From Clostridiales bacterium (lineage in GTDB: Bacteria; Bacillota; Clostridia; Oscillospirales; Oscillospiraceae), in NCBI GenBank assembly GCA_022786995.1, contig JALFUW010000012.1:1-64000 (forward strand): a DNA stretch of 64,000 nucleotides, in the 5' to 3' direction. The position numbers and the translations under genes were made by a program. Under the pieces are notes generated by a model. It worked only from the letters and a program-made list of their open reading frames with translations, was not told the origin of the DNA and searched no databases. This document shows, one piece after another, positions 41,565 to 50,183 of the stretch; position 1 is the stretch's first letter; each line of letters starts with the position of its first letter.

Positions 41565-42378
41565 TGTTGACAGCCTCCTTCAAATCCAGAATGGCCCGCA
41601 CCAGCCCCTGTACCGCGCCGATGATGGGGAAGATCAGCCAGGTGATGTGCCATGCCATAGTGGCAAAGCTGATGATGAAATACAGGGCAAGGCCGATGGC
41701 CCAGATCATGCTGTTGATGCCCTTTTTCAGGCTGCTGTTCCGCCGCAGGGCGGTGGGATTTTCCGCGGGAATCAGTGCGCAGACCAGGGCGTTGATGGCT
41801 CCCAGAATGGGGAAGATCACCCAGGTAACGTGCCATGCCCCGGTCAGAAAGCTGAGGATCAGGTACACCGCAAGGCCGATGGCCCAGATGAGACTGCTGA
41901 CGCTTTTGCCCAGCTCAGATTTCGGTTTGTCCTCGTCATCGTTGTCGGAATGAGAAGGCTTGTCGCCCTTTTTGCTGCCCAGAATCATCAGCACCGTTGC
42001 CACTGCCACGAAGCACAGCAGTCCGCACAGGCCGAAGGTGTCCATACCCAGTTCACTCAGCACAATCAAAGGCAGGGGACACAGGATATACAGACCCACA
42101 GCAATGGCTCGCAGCAGCTTTTTGAACGCTGTATCCGTTTCCGTCTGCGCTTCCGCCACAGTCACAGCAGGCAGGACGGCATCTTTTGGGCCCAGAATTT
42201 CATTGATATCTCCGATGCTGATGATGGCCAGCCGGTAGGCGGCTTCCTCAGGTTTTCCCTCGGCGATCAGATCGTCGTAGCGGTCAAGGGTGTTCTGCAG
42301 AATTTCTTGTTTGGTGTCCTCACAGTTCTCCGCTCCCGCGAAAAGCAGGGAAACATATTGAATGAGCTGATCTCTCAT
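41554..42378 (-). CDS. HAAS/DUF1700-domain membrane protein with duplicated 2-helix units
   Basis: A 274-aa protein. The N-terminal 60 residues form a HAAS-type helical domain (LIQYVSLLFAGAENC, EILQNTLDRYDDLIAEGKP). Two helices (residues about 90-135) and an acidic linker (DNDDEDKPKSELGK) follow. Then two near-identical membrane units are seen, SSLIWAIGLAVYLILSFLTG with AWHVTWVIFPILGA, and NSMIWAIGLALYFIISFATM with AWHITWLIFPIIGA. The internal duplication is clear. HAAS proteins are cytoplasmic adaptors of PadR regulators. Its ATG overlaps the padR stop (ATGA). Confidence 0.82.
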   Translation of the reverse strand: MRDQLIQYVSLLFAGAENCEDTKQEILQNTLDRYDDLIAEGKPEEAAYRLAIISIGDINEILGPKDAVLPAVTVAEAQTETDTAFKKLLRAIAVGLYILCPLPLIVLSELGMDTFGLCGLLCFVAVATVLMILGSKKGDKPSHSDNDDEDKPKSELGKSVSSLIWAIGLAVYLILSFLTGAWHVTWVIFPILGAINALVCALIPAENPTALRRNSSLKKGINSMIWAIGLALYFIISFATMAWHITWLIFPIIGAVQGLVRAILDLKEAVNNEA

Positions 42379-42713
42379 AATCTTTCCTCCAATTCCAGTA
42401 GTTTATCCATAATTTCTTTGGTTTCCTCCCACTCTTTGCTGAGCTGGGCGCTTGCCTCCCGGCCTTCCGGGGTGATGGTGTAATACCGCCGCCGGGCACC
42501 GGCTCCGCTGGAACCCCAATAGGAGGTGATATAGCCCAGTTCCTCCAGCCGTTTGAAGGCCGTGTACAGGGTTGCTTCCTTCAGTTCAAACCGGCCGGAG
42601 GAGAGTGTTGAGATGGTTTTGTTGATTTCATAGCCGTAGCTGTCACTTCGCAGCAGCCGCGCCAGAATGATGGCATCGGTGTGGCCCCGGATCAGATCAC
42701 CGGCAATGGACAT
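42375..42713 (-). CDS. PadR-family transcriptional regulator
   Basis: A 112-aa winged-helix regulator of the PadR family: ILARLLRSDSYGYEINKTI, ELKEATLYTAFKRLEELGY (recognition helix), SGAGARRRYYTITPEGRE (wing) and a short C-terminal dimer helix. GGAGGG lies 6 nt before ATG 42713; the ATG at 42719 abuts the site. Its own promoter contains a palindrome likely to be its operator (42748-42772), so autorepression is probable. Confidence 0.9.
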   Translation of the reverse strand: MSIAGDLIRGHTDAIILARLLRSDSYGYEINKTISTLSSGRFELKEATLYTAFKRLEELGYITSYWGSSGAGARRRYYTITPEGREASAQLSKEWEETKEIMDKLLELEERL

Positions 42714-42736
42714 ACACATCCCTCCTTACTGGGGAC

Positions 42737-42772
42737 ATCTTATCACAAAGTACCTCGCCTATCAAGGTACTT
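42737..42772 (-). promoter_or_regulatory. padR operon promoter with overlapping palindromic operator
   Basis: Minus strand: TTGATA (42765-42760), 17-nt spacer, TAAGAT (42742-42737). Inverted repeat AAGTACCT/AGGTACTT (42748-42755 and 42765-42772, 9-nt centre) covers the -35 box, a good position for PadR autoregulation. Confidence 0.7.
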
Positions 42773-42797
42773 CGGGAGAATAGACACATCGAAATCA

Positions 42798-42840
42798 AGA
42801 AAAAACACATATCGGGCAGAGCCGCAGCCTTGCCCGATAT
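42798..42840 (-). terminator. Terminator of rlmH
   Basis: Minus strand stem ATATCGGGCA (42840-42831) with TGCCCGATAT (42818-42809), 12-nt loop, followed by GTGTTTTTTCTT. It starts 8 nt beyond the rlmH stop. Confidence 0.85.
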
Positions 42841-42847
42841 AGAAACG

Positions 42848-43330
42848 CTATTTATGATATTTGGAACCGGCCTGAATGGCTTCCGCTCGGTAAATTTGCT
42901 CCATAACCATGATCCGCGCCAGATGGTGGGGAAAGGTCATGGGGCCCATGGACAGCCGAAAATCCGCCCGCTGCTTGACTCTGGGAGCCATGCCGAAGGA
43001 GGAGCCGATGAGAAAGCAGGCGCTGCTTTTTCCCGAATTCTTAACGCTTTTCAGTTGTTTGGCAAAGTCCTCACTGGACAGAAGCTTTCCCTCCGGGGTG
43101 AAGACGCAGAACCATGCGCCCTTTGGAATCTTTGAGAGGATCAGGTCGGCCTCTTTTTCCAGTCCGGCAGAGATTTCGGCAGGGGAGGGATTCTCGGGAA
43201 GCCTTGCTTCCGGCAGCTCCAGGAGGCTGAATTTGCAGTAGCCCCCCAGCCGCTTGGCGTACTCAGAGGCGGCGGAAATATAAAACGGCTCTTTCAGTTT
43301 TCCCATGGTGATCAGTGTGATGTCGAACAT
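42848..43330 (-). CDS. rlmH: 23S rRNA pseudouridine-1915 N3-methyltransferase
   Basis: A 160-aa SPOUT methyltransferase acting on pseudouridine 1915 of 23S rRNA in complete 70S ribosomes. It shows ITLITMGKLKEPFYISAASE, CVFTPEGKLLSSEDFA, FLIGSSFGMAP and the end MTFPHHLARIMVMEQIYRA with the terminal YHK. AGGAGG lies 6 nt before ATG 43330; the longer in-frame reading to 43417 has no support. Confidence 0.95.
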   Translation of the reverse strand: MFDITLITMGKLKEPFYISAASEYAKRLGGYCKFSLLELPEARLPENPSPAEISAGLEKEADLILSKIPKGAWFCVFTPEGKLLSSEDFAKQLKSVKNSGKSSACFLIGSSFGMAPRVKQRADFRLSMGPMTFPHHLARIMVMEQIYRAEAIQAGSKYHK

Positions 43331-43569
43331 AAAAAACCTCCTGTTTGCCTCGATTTTACCACGGCTTCGGGAAAAAGGCAACGGGAAAGCGGCGAGTCGC
43401 CGCTGACAATGCGTCACGAACGCCGGGAGGTCATCCTACATCCTTTGGGCCCCTCGACCGTAACGGAACGGATAATTGGAATTTGCGGGGCACTGCGTAG
43501 GGCTTATGCCATACCCCGCCGACACAGCAATTATACAAATTCATATTTGATTTAACCCGATATGCTTTT
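43331..43569. other. Intergenic region between rlmH and the LacI gene
   Basis: Contains a 17-nt hairpin AGCGGCGA/TCGCCGCT (43388-43404) and GC-rich sequence without an ORF. It ends with an AT-rich stretch near 43525-43565. It could hold a dispersed repeat, but no second copy is in this window. No clear promoter seen. Confidence 0.35.
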
Positions 43570-44559
43570 CTAGCCCGTACTGGCCCGTTCCAGCAGCGTC
43601 ACCGACAGCATGACGGATGTGGTTGTTTCCCGGCCTTCCTGCAAATCCCGCAGCTTTTCTATGGCGGTCTTGGCCCGCAGGGCGTTGTCCTGACGGACGG
43701 TGGTCAGGGCCGGGTAGACCTGCTCCCCCATGGGGGTGCCGTCAAATCCGGCGATGGCAATGTCCCCGGGCACGGAGAAGCCGTTATCCAGCAGAAACTG
43801 CATCAGATCGATGGCATAGTAGTCGGATACGGCGAACACCGCTGAAATCCGACGAAAGCGCTCTATCTGACGAGCGTATTGCTGCCGCCGTTCTGCCTTG
43901 CGCATGGGAATAAGCATCCTGTCCACACTTCCGTTTCCAAAGCCCTCACAAAATCCGTTGATGCGTTCCAAGTCAACGCCGGTTTCGTTATCAGTCAGGC
44001 AGATGGCAGCGGTATGTCCTTTCTCCCGGAACAGACGTCCCATCTGAAAGCCACCGTCAAAATTGTCGATGGTGATATTCACAATGCCCTGGGGATTGTC
44101 GCAGTAGCCGTCATAGACCACGAAGGGGATGCGCATATGGGTGCGCAGGTACATGTAGTCCTGATCGCAGAAGCCCATCATCACCAGCCCCTCCATGTTC
44201 CACATGGAGGCGAATTTCAGAACTTCTTCCGGGTGCTTCGCCTTTTTCACCATCATAAACTGACCGCAATGCTCAATTTCCGTGGACAGGGCGTTGAGTG
44301 CGGAAGAAATGAAGGCATCGTCAAGGGTGTGCCCTTCATATTTTTCGTGGTCGTTGACAAAAACCCCGATGATTTTGGAGGAATTCTGGGCCAGCAGAAT
44401 GCCCGCCATGCTGGGAATGTACTGCCGCTGTTCCAGCAGGGCCTGCACCCGCTTCACAGTTTCGTCCGATACCTTGTTGGTTTTTCCGTGGATGACATTG
44501 GAGACGGTGGCGGTGCTGAGGCCCAGCTCCTCGGCGATATCGCTGATTCGGATACGCAT
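43570..44559 (-). CDS. LacI-family transcriptional regulator
   Basis: A 329-aa regulator. The N-terminal helix-turn-helix is canonical: IRISDIAEELGLSTATVSNV then IHGKTNKVSDETVKRV. The sugar-binding-protein-like domain follows (IIGVFVNDHEKYEG, GLVMMGFCDQDY, ICLTDNETGVDLERINGFCEG, IAIAGFDGTPMGEQVYPALTTVRQ). ATG 44559 follows GGAGGG. It begins 1 nt after the MATE stop, so the two are one operon; it may control that exporter. It could also be the factor acting at GAAACGTTTC in front of malQ, but that is only a guess. Confidence 0.92.
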   Translation of the reverse strand: MRIRISDIAEELGLSTATVSNVIHGKTNKVSDETVKRVQALLEQRQYIPSMAGILLAQNSSKIIGVFVNDHEKYEGHTLDDAFISSALNALSTEIEHCGQFMMVKKAKHPEEVLKFASMWNMEGLVMMGFCDQDYMYLRTHMRIPFVVYDGYCDNPQGIVNITIDNFDGGFQMGRLFREKGHTAAICLTDNETGVDLERINGFCEGFGNGSVDRMLIPMRKAERRQQYARQIERFRRISAVFAVSDYYAIDLMQFLLDNGFSVPGDIAIAGFDGTPMGEQVYPALTTVRQDNALRAKTAIEKLRDLQEGRETTTSVMLSVTLLERASTG

Positions 44560-44560
44560 T

Positions 44561-45898
44561 TCAGCCCTCCAGACTCTGCATCCACCGTTTGCTGCGGAGG
44601 ATGAACACGGTGATGGCGAAACGGACGCATTCCTCCAGAGAGAGGATGAAGTAAACGTAGGGAATGGACAGCTTCCACACAAAGGCGGACAGCATTCCCA
44701 GTGGCACGCCGAAGACCCAGGTACCGATCATATCGATGACCATGACGTAGTTGGTTTTGCCGCCGCTGCGGATGATCCCGCCGCCCGCGATCATATTCAG
44801 CACCTTGAAGGGAGCCACCAGCGCGTAGGCAACCAGAATCTGCCGTGTCAGCAGCTTGACTGCGGCATCCACCTGATAGATTTCCACATACAGGGGGCTG
44901 GCAATGACCACCAGCACGGAGAGAATTACCGCTCCGAAGAAGCCATAGCGGATCAGCCGCCAGGCATCCCGATAGGCTTCCTCGTATTCTTTGCTTCCCA
45001 GCTTCTTACCGATGATAACGCTGGCTGCCTGCGACAGGCCGCACAGCGCGCCGATTACGAGGGATTGAATCGGATTGATCAAAGTCATAGCGGCGCTGGC
45101 CTCGGTGCCCATATGGCCGTAGATGGCGGCGTAGATGTTTTCCCCAAGGCTCCACAGGAATTCACACACTAAGATAGGCAGCAGCATACCAAGATACTGC
45201 CGGAGGTGAAATTTCCCAACTGCCGCGCCACTGCTCTTTTTCAGAACCGCGCCGTTTCTGCCCAGCATGGCCAGCATCAGCAGGAAATTGACCCAGGTGG
45301 AGATCACGGTGGCGATGGCCGCGCCGGATGCCCCCATGGCGGGTAACCCCAGCTTGCCGAAGATCAGTACATAGTTCAGCCCGGTATTCAGGATTGCGGA
45401 AGCGATGCTGGCGTACAAGGGCAGCTGTGCCTTCTCCATGCAGCGCAGAAGTGTGGAAAGCAATGTTGCGCCTGCAATGGGAAGGAACGTGGCGGTGATG
45501 ATCAGAAGGTAGGAGGCAGCAGCCTGCCCCATGGGGGCATCCGTGGTGTACAGCCCCATGATCTGTGCGGGAAAACCGCCGCACAGCAGGGTGAATATCC
45601 CCGCCAATCCCAGGCAAATCAGCAGATTGACAAAAAAGCTCCGGCGCACCTCCCGGCTGTTTTTCTGCCCCAGATACTGGGAAATCATGATCCCGGCGAC
45701 AACACCCACGGCGGACACGATCACCGAATAGATGGAAGCGAACTTTCCGGCCAGGCCCACACCGGCCACACTGACGCTGCCCAGCTGACCAATCATGATC
45801 TGGTCAACGATACTGAAGGATGCCTGAAGCATGGACTGCAGCGCCACGGGAATTGCCAGGGCACAGACGGAAGCGAAGAAACTGTCTTTTCGGTTCAT
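44561..45898 (-). CDS. MATE-family efflux transporter
   Basis: A 445-aa membrane protein with twelve predicted helices in two related halves, typical of MATE exporters: ALQSMLQASFSIVDQIMIGQ near the start, SVAGVGLAGKFASIYSV, and in the second half TLINPIQSLVIGALCGLSQA. These drive export of cationic drugs or metabolites by sodium or proton antiport; the substrate is unknown. AGGAGGG precedes ATG 45898. A good promoter lies upstream (45925-45953). Confidence 0.92.
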   Translation of the reverse strand: MNRKDSFFASVCALAIPVALQSMLQASFSIVDQIMIGQLGSVSVAGVGLAGKFASIYSVIVSAVGVVAGIMISQYLGQKNSREVRRSFFVNLLICLGLAGIFTLLCGGFPAQIMGLYTTDAPMGQAAASYLLIITATFLPIAGATLLSTLLRCMEKAQLPLYASIASAILNTGLNYVLIFGKLGLPAMGASGAAIATVISTWVNFLLMLAMLGRNGAVLKKSSGAAVGKFHLRQYLGMLLPILVCEFLWSLGENIYAAIYGHMGTEASAAMTLINPIQSLVIGALCGLSQAASVIIGKKLGSKEYEEAYRDAWRLIRYGFFGAVILSVLVVIASPLYVEIYQVDAAVKLLTRQILVAYALVAPFKVLNMIAGGGIIRSGGKTNYVMVIDMIGTWVFGVPLGMLSAFVWKLSIPYVYFILSLEECVRFAITVFILRSKRWMQSLEG

Positions 45899-45924
45899 AG
45901 GAAACCCTCCTTTTTCTGAGCTTC

Positions 45925-45953
45925 ATTCTACAGGATAACGGAAGAACAGTCAA
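45925..45953 (-). promoter_or_regulatory. Sigma-A promoter of the MATE-LacI operon
   Basis: Minus strand: TTGACT (45953-45948), 17-nt spacer, TAGAAT (45930-45925). Confidence 0.8.
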
Positions 45954-45974
45954 AGATAAAGCGCATAACCAAGC

Positions 45975-46018
45975 ACAAAAACAAGAAGCCGTATCTGTGG
46001 ATTTTTCACAGATACGGC
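45975..46018 (-). terminator. Terminator of the hexosaminidase gene
   Basis: Minus strand stem GCCGTATCTGTG (46018-46007) with CACAGATACGGC (45999-45988), 7-nt loop, then TTCTTGTTTTTG. Confidence 0.88.
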
Positions 46019-46024
46019 AAGCCG

Positions 46025-47179
46025 TTACAGAAGACCCAGGGAGATTTTCCATTCCAGCACATTTCGGACGGCACGGTTCAGCACATCAATATCAATGCGC
46101 CCATCCAGCACTGCCTGCAAAACAGCCTGGTACTGCACGGCGTATTCCGTGGAGCACAGCAGGTCGTTTCCCGCCAGAACCGCCATGACAGCGGCTTCAC
46201 CGGCGCCGTATTGGTCGGTTATCGCCTGCATCACCAGATCATCCGTCATGATCACGCCGGAGAAGCCTAAGTCCTCCCGAAGATAGCGGTGCACAGCAGG
46301 GGAGAGGGAAGCCGGCAATTCCGGGTCAAATGCCTCCGTAATGATGTGCCCGACCATGACGGCTCCGCAGCCTGCCTGAATTCCGGCTGTAAAGGGAATG
46401 AAATCCTGAGCTTCCAGTTCCGAAAGGGAGCGGCTGTCAACGGCGATGCCGGTATGGGTGTCGGTGTTGTTCCCGTAGCCGGGGAAATGCTTCAGCACGC
46501 TGCCAACCCGGAAGGCCCCCATCAGGTTCACAATACTGGCAACCATATCGGCGGTGGTTTGAGAATCCTGCCCCAAGGAACGGGAGTACATAAAGGCATC
46601 GGCATCGGTGGTAATATCACACACCGGCCCCAGATTCACATTGATTCCCAAATCTGACAGAAGGCGGCATTTCTCCTCTTCCTCCGTCAGAACCGCTTCC
46701 AGCCCGCCGCGATCATAGCGCTTTCGCAGGGAGCAGAAGCGTCTGTCCCGAAAAGCGGGAAAGCGGCTGATCCGGGTAACGTCCCCGCCCTCCTCGTCTA
46801 CGGCAATCAGCAGAGGCTTTTCGGCGGCTTCCTGATAGGCTGCAATTGACTGCTTCATGGAATCCGGCGTCTGACCTTCAAAGTCATCTCCGAACAGAAC
46901 CAGCCCGCCAAGATGGTATTTCTGTACATCCTCCACAGCGGTATCCGCGCTGCACCGGGCCAGAAAAAGCTGACCCACACGCTGCTCCAGTGACATATCG
47001 GAAATCATTTGCCGCACAGGGTCGACGGGTATGGTTTCCTGCTCAGTTGCCGCGGGAGCAGTCGTCGCGGATTCTGGGATGGTTTCCGTCAATGACGGAA
47101 GCGAGACCGCGGCTGGAACGGACTGCGATGCACAGCCCGTGAGCAGAAGACAGCAGAGAAAAATAGGGAAAAGTCTCAT
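46025..47179 (-). CDS. nagZ: Lipoprotein GH3 beta-N-acetylhexosaminidase
   Basis: A 384-aa lipoprotein with signal peptide and lipobox LLLTGCAS (lipidated Cys near residue 15), then a Thr/Pro/Glu-rich linker and a GH3 catalytic domain. Motifs: VGQLFLARC, LLIAVDEEGGDVTRI, the His/Asp-type dyad region KHFPGYGNNTDTHTG, and the nucleophile in GVIMTDDLVM. NagZ enzymes remove N-acetylglucosamine from peptidoglycan fragments; this secreted form fits Firmicutes wall recycling outside the cell. ATG 47179 follows GAGG. It shares an operon with the membrane protein gene 22 nt upstream. Confidence 0.9.
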   Translation of the reverse strand: MRLFPIFLCCLLLTGCASQSVPAAVSLPSLTETIPESATTAPAATEQETIPVDPVRQMISDMSLEQRVGQLFLARCSADTAVEDVQKYHLGGLVLFGDDFEGQTPDSMKQSIAAYQEAAEKPLLIAVDEEGGDVTRISRFPAFRDRRFCSLRKRYDRGGLEAVLTEEEEKCRLLSDLGINVNLGPVCDITTDADAFMYSRSLGQDSQTTADMVASIVNLMGAFRVGSVLKHFPGYGNNTDTHTGIAVDSRSLSELEAQDFIPFTAGIQAGCGAVMVGHIITEAFDPELPASLSPAVHRYLREDLGFSGVIMTDDLVMQAITDQYGAGEAAVMAVLAGNDLLCSTEYAVQYQAVLQAVLDGRIDIDVLNRAVRNVLEWKISLGLL

Positions 47180-47201
47180 GAAAACGCCTCGTTTTTCGGG
47201 A

Positions 47202-48116
47202 TTACAGAACACTGCCGATGAGATACCACAGAACCAGCAGAATCAGCGCCAGCGGGATATAGGTCATAAGCGCGGCGGCGGAGATACAGATGACGGTGTA
47301 GCCGAACAGGTCGAGAAGATACAGCACGGCGCAGATGATGGCGCTGGAAAACACCGCCTTGCTGACCTGCTTGCCCACAATATTGGAGAAGAAGAAGGTA
47401 TACATCGCGCCCAGGAAAGGATTTGTGATTGCGATGACAAGTCCCAGCAGCAGATTCACGATGCCGGACAGCAGACAGAAGCAGAGAATCATCAGCAGAA
47501 TCATGGGGGCGTAAGTAACCAGAACACTCGGTAGGTAAGTGCGGAAAGCCCAGTTTACCGCCAGATGCAGCAACATGCACACAGCCATGGTCAGCAGACG
47601 AAACAGCAGCCATGTAAGGACGTTTTTTCCCTTCGGCGCAAAGGTATCCACGAGATTCACGAGAAACGACAGCACAATGAGAGAGAGAATCTGGGTACAA
47701 AGGGCCGGGAACTGTACATCGGTGATAGGCAGAAGAATTAAATAACTCGGTGTAAATGTGGCAAAGGGCAGAGGGGACAGCAGGGCATCCAGATTCCAGG
47801 GGTGGAAGGTATAGATGACCACCGTCAGTGCGTAGATGAAAAGGATACCCATTGCGGAGGATACGGACAGATTCAGACTGGAACGCTTGCCCAGAACCAG
47901 GCGTCCCATAACGCCCAAAATCAGGCTGATCGCGGAGAAATACAGCATAAACTGGGCCGCCGACATGAGATCTACCTCCACAGGCAGATAGGACTTGGCG
48001 TGCCAGATGATATTGCTTAGTTCCTCTGGGATATAGGAGGCAGCCTGACCGGCGATTTGGGTCATGACACCGGGGAGCTGACCGGTGAGGGCTTCGAGAG
48101 TTGAATCGAAGGTCAT
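47202..48116 (-). CDS. Polytopic membrane protein of unknown function
   Basis: A 304-aa integral membrane protein with about seven hydrophobic segments. The first 50 residues are soluble and amphipathic (LEALTGQLPGVMTQIAGQAA). Helices include SAAQFMLYFSAISLILGVMG, LSLIVLSFLVNLVDTF and PMILLMILCFCLLSGIVNLL. I recognise no family. It lies just upstream of the lipoprotein hexosaminidase gene in the same direction and downstream of the ribosomal cluster terminator, so it may belong to envelope maintenance. AAGGA precedes ATG 48116. Confidence 0.7.
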   Translation of the reverse strand: MTFDSTLEALTGQLPGVMTQIAGQAASYIPEELSNIIWHAKSYLPVEVDLMSAAQFMLYFSAISLILGVMGRLVLGKRSSLNLSVSSAMGILFIYALTVVIYTFHPWNLDALLSPLPFATFTPSYLILLPITDVQFPALCTQILSLIVLSFLVNLVDTFAPKGKNVLTWLLFRLLTMAVCMLLHLAVNWAFRTYLPSVLVTYAPMILLMILCFCLLSGIVNLLLGLVIAITNPFLGAMYTFFFSNIVGKQVSKAVFSSAIICAVLYLLDLFGYTVICISAAALMTYIPLALILLVLWYLIGSVL

Positions 48117-48169
48117 AGGAGTTCCTTTCGCGCGATACGGGTTTGCGGTTCATCGCATACCCGTATAAT

Positions 48170-48199
48170 AGGAAAGCCGCCGCCATTTCTGGCGGCGGC
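48170..48199 (-). terminator. Terminator of the rplJ-rplL operon
   Basis: Minus strand stem GCCGCCGCCA (48199-48190) with TGGCGGCGGC (48185-48176), 4-nt loop, followed by TTTCC. It ends the ribosomal operon; rpoB is not next. Confidence 0.82.
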
Positions 48200-48222
48200 A
48201 CAGCTTATGAAGGGGAGATAAA

Positions 48223-48600
48223 TTACTTGATCTCGGCCTCGGCGCCGGCTTCCTTCAGCTCGGCGACCAGCTTCTCGGCATCTTCCTTGGAGATGGCTTC
48301 CTTCAGGGTCTTGGGGCAGTTGTCCACCAGATCCTTGGCGTCCTTCAGGCCCAGGCCGGTAGCGGCACGGACGACCTTGATGACGTTCAGCTTGGAAGCA
48401 CCAGCGGCCTTCAGGATGACGTCGAACTCGGTCTTCTCCTCGACCTCAGCAGCAGCAGCGCCGGCAGCGGGAGCGGCAACAGCGGCGGCAGCGGCGGAAA
48501 CGCCGAAAACCTCTTCCAGGGTGTGAACCAGTTCGGACAGCTCCAGAACGGTCAGTTCCTTAACCTGCTCAACCAGAGCAGTGATCTTTTCACTAGCCAT
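48223..48600 (-). CDS. rplL: Ribosomal protein L7/L12
   Basis: A 125-aa ribosomal stalk protein that recruits translation factors. The N-terminal dimer domain ([19 protein letters not shown]) is followed by an Ala/Gly/Pro hinge and the globular C-terminal domain ([40 protein letters not shown]). AGGAGG precedes ATG 48600. It is the last gene of the cluster, followed by a terminator. Confidence 0.97.
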   Translation of the reverse strand: MASEKITALVEQVKELTVLELSELVHTLEEVFGVSAAAAAVAAPAAGAAAAEVEEKTEFDVILKAAGASKLNVIKVVRAATGLGLKDAKDLVDNCPKTLKEAISKEDAEKLVAELKEAGAEAEIK

Positions 48601-48660
48601 TTTAATTTCCTCCTAAATTATGTGTAGAAAATAGATGTTTGTGGGGTCACGCGATCAGCT

Positions 48661-49182
48661 TTACGCTTCTGCGGCAGGAGCGGAGCCGTCCTTCTGCATC
48701 CGGATCTGATCCAGAACGAAGGCCAGGCTGGAGATAGGTGCCAGGAAGGTACCCAGGACAGAAGCGACCAGAGCGTTCTTGCTGGGCAGCTCACCGAAGC
48801 CGTTCAGCTCGTCAGCGGACAGGACAGAGCCTTCCACGACGCCGCCCTTGATGGTCAGGGTCTTCAGCTTGTTCTTCTTGGCAAACTCGCAGACGATACG
48901 AGCAGGGGCGATGGGGTCGCCGGTGGTGGAAGCCATAGCGGTGGTACCGTTCAGAACCTCAGAGAAATCATAGCCGCAATCCTTTGCAGCGAAATTGGTC
49001 AGGGTGTTCTTCACGACGGAGTACTCGACGCCGGCCTCGCGGAACTGCTTACGCAGCTCGGTATCCTGAGCGACAGTGATACCCTTGTAGTCCACGAACA
49101 CCACGGAAGTAGCTTCCTTGATCTTGCCGGACAGGGCTTCAACGACTGCCTTCTTGCTCTCAAGAACCTTTGCGTTGGGCAT
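48661..49182 (-). CDS. rplJ: Ribosomal protein L10
   Basis: A 173-aa protein, base of the L7/L12 stalk. It contains KKAVVEALSGKIKEATSVVF, VDYKGITVAQDTELRKQ and VVKNTLTNFAA, and ends with the helix that binds L7/L12 dimers (ALVASVLGTFLAPISSLAFV). CGGAGGTG precedes ATG 49182. An L10 leader with an attenuator hairpin lies directly upstream, so the L10-L12 complex probably represses its own mRNA. Confidence 0.96.
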   Translation of the reverse strand: MPNAKVLESKKAVVEALSGKIKEATSVVFVDYKGITVAQDTELRKQFREAGVEYSVVKNTLTNFAAKDCGYDFSEVLNGTTAMASTTGDPIAPARIVCEFAKKNKLKTLTIKGGVVEGSVLSADELNGFGELPSKNALVASVLGTFLAPISSLAFVLDQIRMQKDGSAPAAEA

Positions 49183-49194
49183 AATTTTCACCTC

Positions 49195-49305
49195 CGAAAA
49201 TAAAAAGTGTCTTCCTGCCAGAAGACAGAAAGACACGCAAATAAACCTATTTGACGCACCTCGGCAGGACTTACGCCTTGCGGCACCTGCTGTCTTTGGC
49301 AACTG
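49195..49305 (-). ncRNA. Ribosomal protein L10 leader (autoregulatory mRNA element)
   Basis: On the minus strand, downstream of a sigma-A promoter, the leader contains GCCAAAGACAGCAGGTGCC and later TAAGTCCTGCCGAGG, the conserved elements of the Firmicutes L10 leader. It is followed by an intrinsic hairpin with T-run (49236-49202). L10-L12 binding to such leaders lowers expression of rplJ-rplL. Confidence 0.85.
49202..49236 (-). terminator. Attenuator hairpin in the L10 leader
   Basis: Minus strand GTGTCTT...AAGACAC with inner pairing (CTGTCTTCTGGCAG) followed by TTTTTATTTT, before the rplJ ribosome binding site. Probably decides between read-through and termination. Confidence 0.75.
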
Positions 49306-49309
49306 CTAT

Positions 49310-49338
49310 ATACTAGCAGATTTTTTTGGAATTGTCAA
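49310..49338 (-). promoter_or_regulatory. Sigma-A promoter of rplJ-rplL
   Basis: Minus strand: consensus TTGACA (49338-49333), 17-nt spacer, TAGTAT (49315-49310). It makes rplJL a separate transcript from rplKA. Confidence 0.85.
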
Positions 49339-49365
49339 GTGAAAAATTGACTTTTTTCAAGGAAA

Positions 49366-49394
49366 ATCCCGGATACAGGCAGGCTGTATCCGGG
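49366..49394 (-). terminator. Terminator of rplK-rplA
   Basis: Minus strand stem CCCGGATACAG (49394-49384) with CTGTATCCGGG (49378-49368), 5-nt loop, followed by ATTTTCCTT. Confidence 0.85.
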
Positions 49395-49411
49395 AAGAAA
49401 GAATCTGCAAA

Positions 49412-50104
49412 TTACAGATACTTGGCAGTAGAGACCTTGACGCCGGGGCCCATGGTGGAAACCACGGTGCAGGACTTGATATACTGGCCCTTGGCAGCGG
49501 CGGGCTTGGCCTTGACAACGGCCTTGACCAGAGTATCCATGTTCTCGGTCAGCTTCTCAGCGCCGAAGGACACCTTGCCGATGGGGCAGTGGATGATGTT
49601 GGTCTTGTCCAGACGGTACTCGACCTTACCGGCCTTGATCTCCTTGACGGCAGCGCCCACATTGGGGGTCACGGTGCCGGCCTTGGGGGAGGGCATCAAA
49701 CCCTTAGGGCCCAGAACCTTACCAAGACGGCCCACAACACCCATCATGTCGGGGGAAGCGACGACCACGTCAAAGTCGAACCAGTTTTCCTTGGTGATCT
49801 TCTCCACCAGCTCCATGCCGCCGACATAGTCAGCGCCGGCCTCCTTGGCCTCATCCACCTTGGCGTCCTTTGCGAACACCAGAACACGGCGGGTCTTGCC
49901 GGTGCCGTTGGGCAGAACCACGGCGCCACGGACCTGCTGGTCGGCGTGACGGGAGTCGACACCCAGCTTGATGTGCAGCTCGACGGTCTCGTCGAACTTG
50001 GCGGAAGCGCCCTTCACAACCAGTTCCAGGGCTTCGGTGGGATCATACTGAACGGAGCGGTCAATCAGCTTGGCGCTCTCCTGATACTTTTTGCCTCTAA
50101 ACAA
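49412..50104 (-). CDS. rplA: Ribosomal protein L1
   Basis: A 230-aa protein of the L1 stalk, binding 23S rRNA near the E site; also a translational repressor in many bacteria. It contains [40 protein letters not shown] and [16 protein letters not shown]. The start is TTG 50104, set by AAGGAGGAT 6 nt upstream. It follows rplK, with a terminator after its stop. Confidence 0.97.
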   Translation of the reverse strand: MFRGKKYQESAKLIDRSVQYDPTEALELVVKGASAKFDETVELHIKLGVDSRHADQQVRGAVVLPNGTGKTRRVLVFAKDAKVDEAKEAGADYVGGMELVEKITKENWFDFDVVVASPDMMGVVGRLGKVLGPKGLMPSPKAGTVTPNVGAAVKEIKAGKVEYRLDKTNIIHCPIGKVSFGAEKLTENMDTLVKAVVKAKPAAAKGQYIKSCTVVSTMGPGVKVSTAKYL

Positions 50105-50183
50105 TGTTTTATCCTCCTTATCGTGGTGATGCGGAAAAATCCTCCCACATTTCCGGCTTCAGAATTTGCCGGACAAGCAATAA

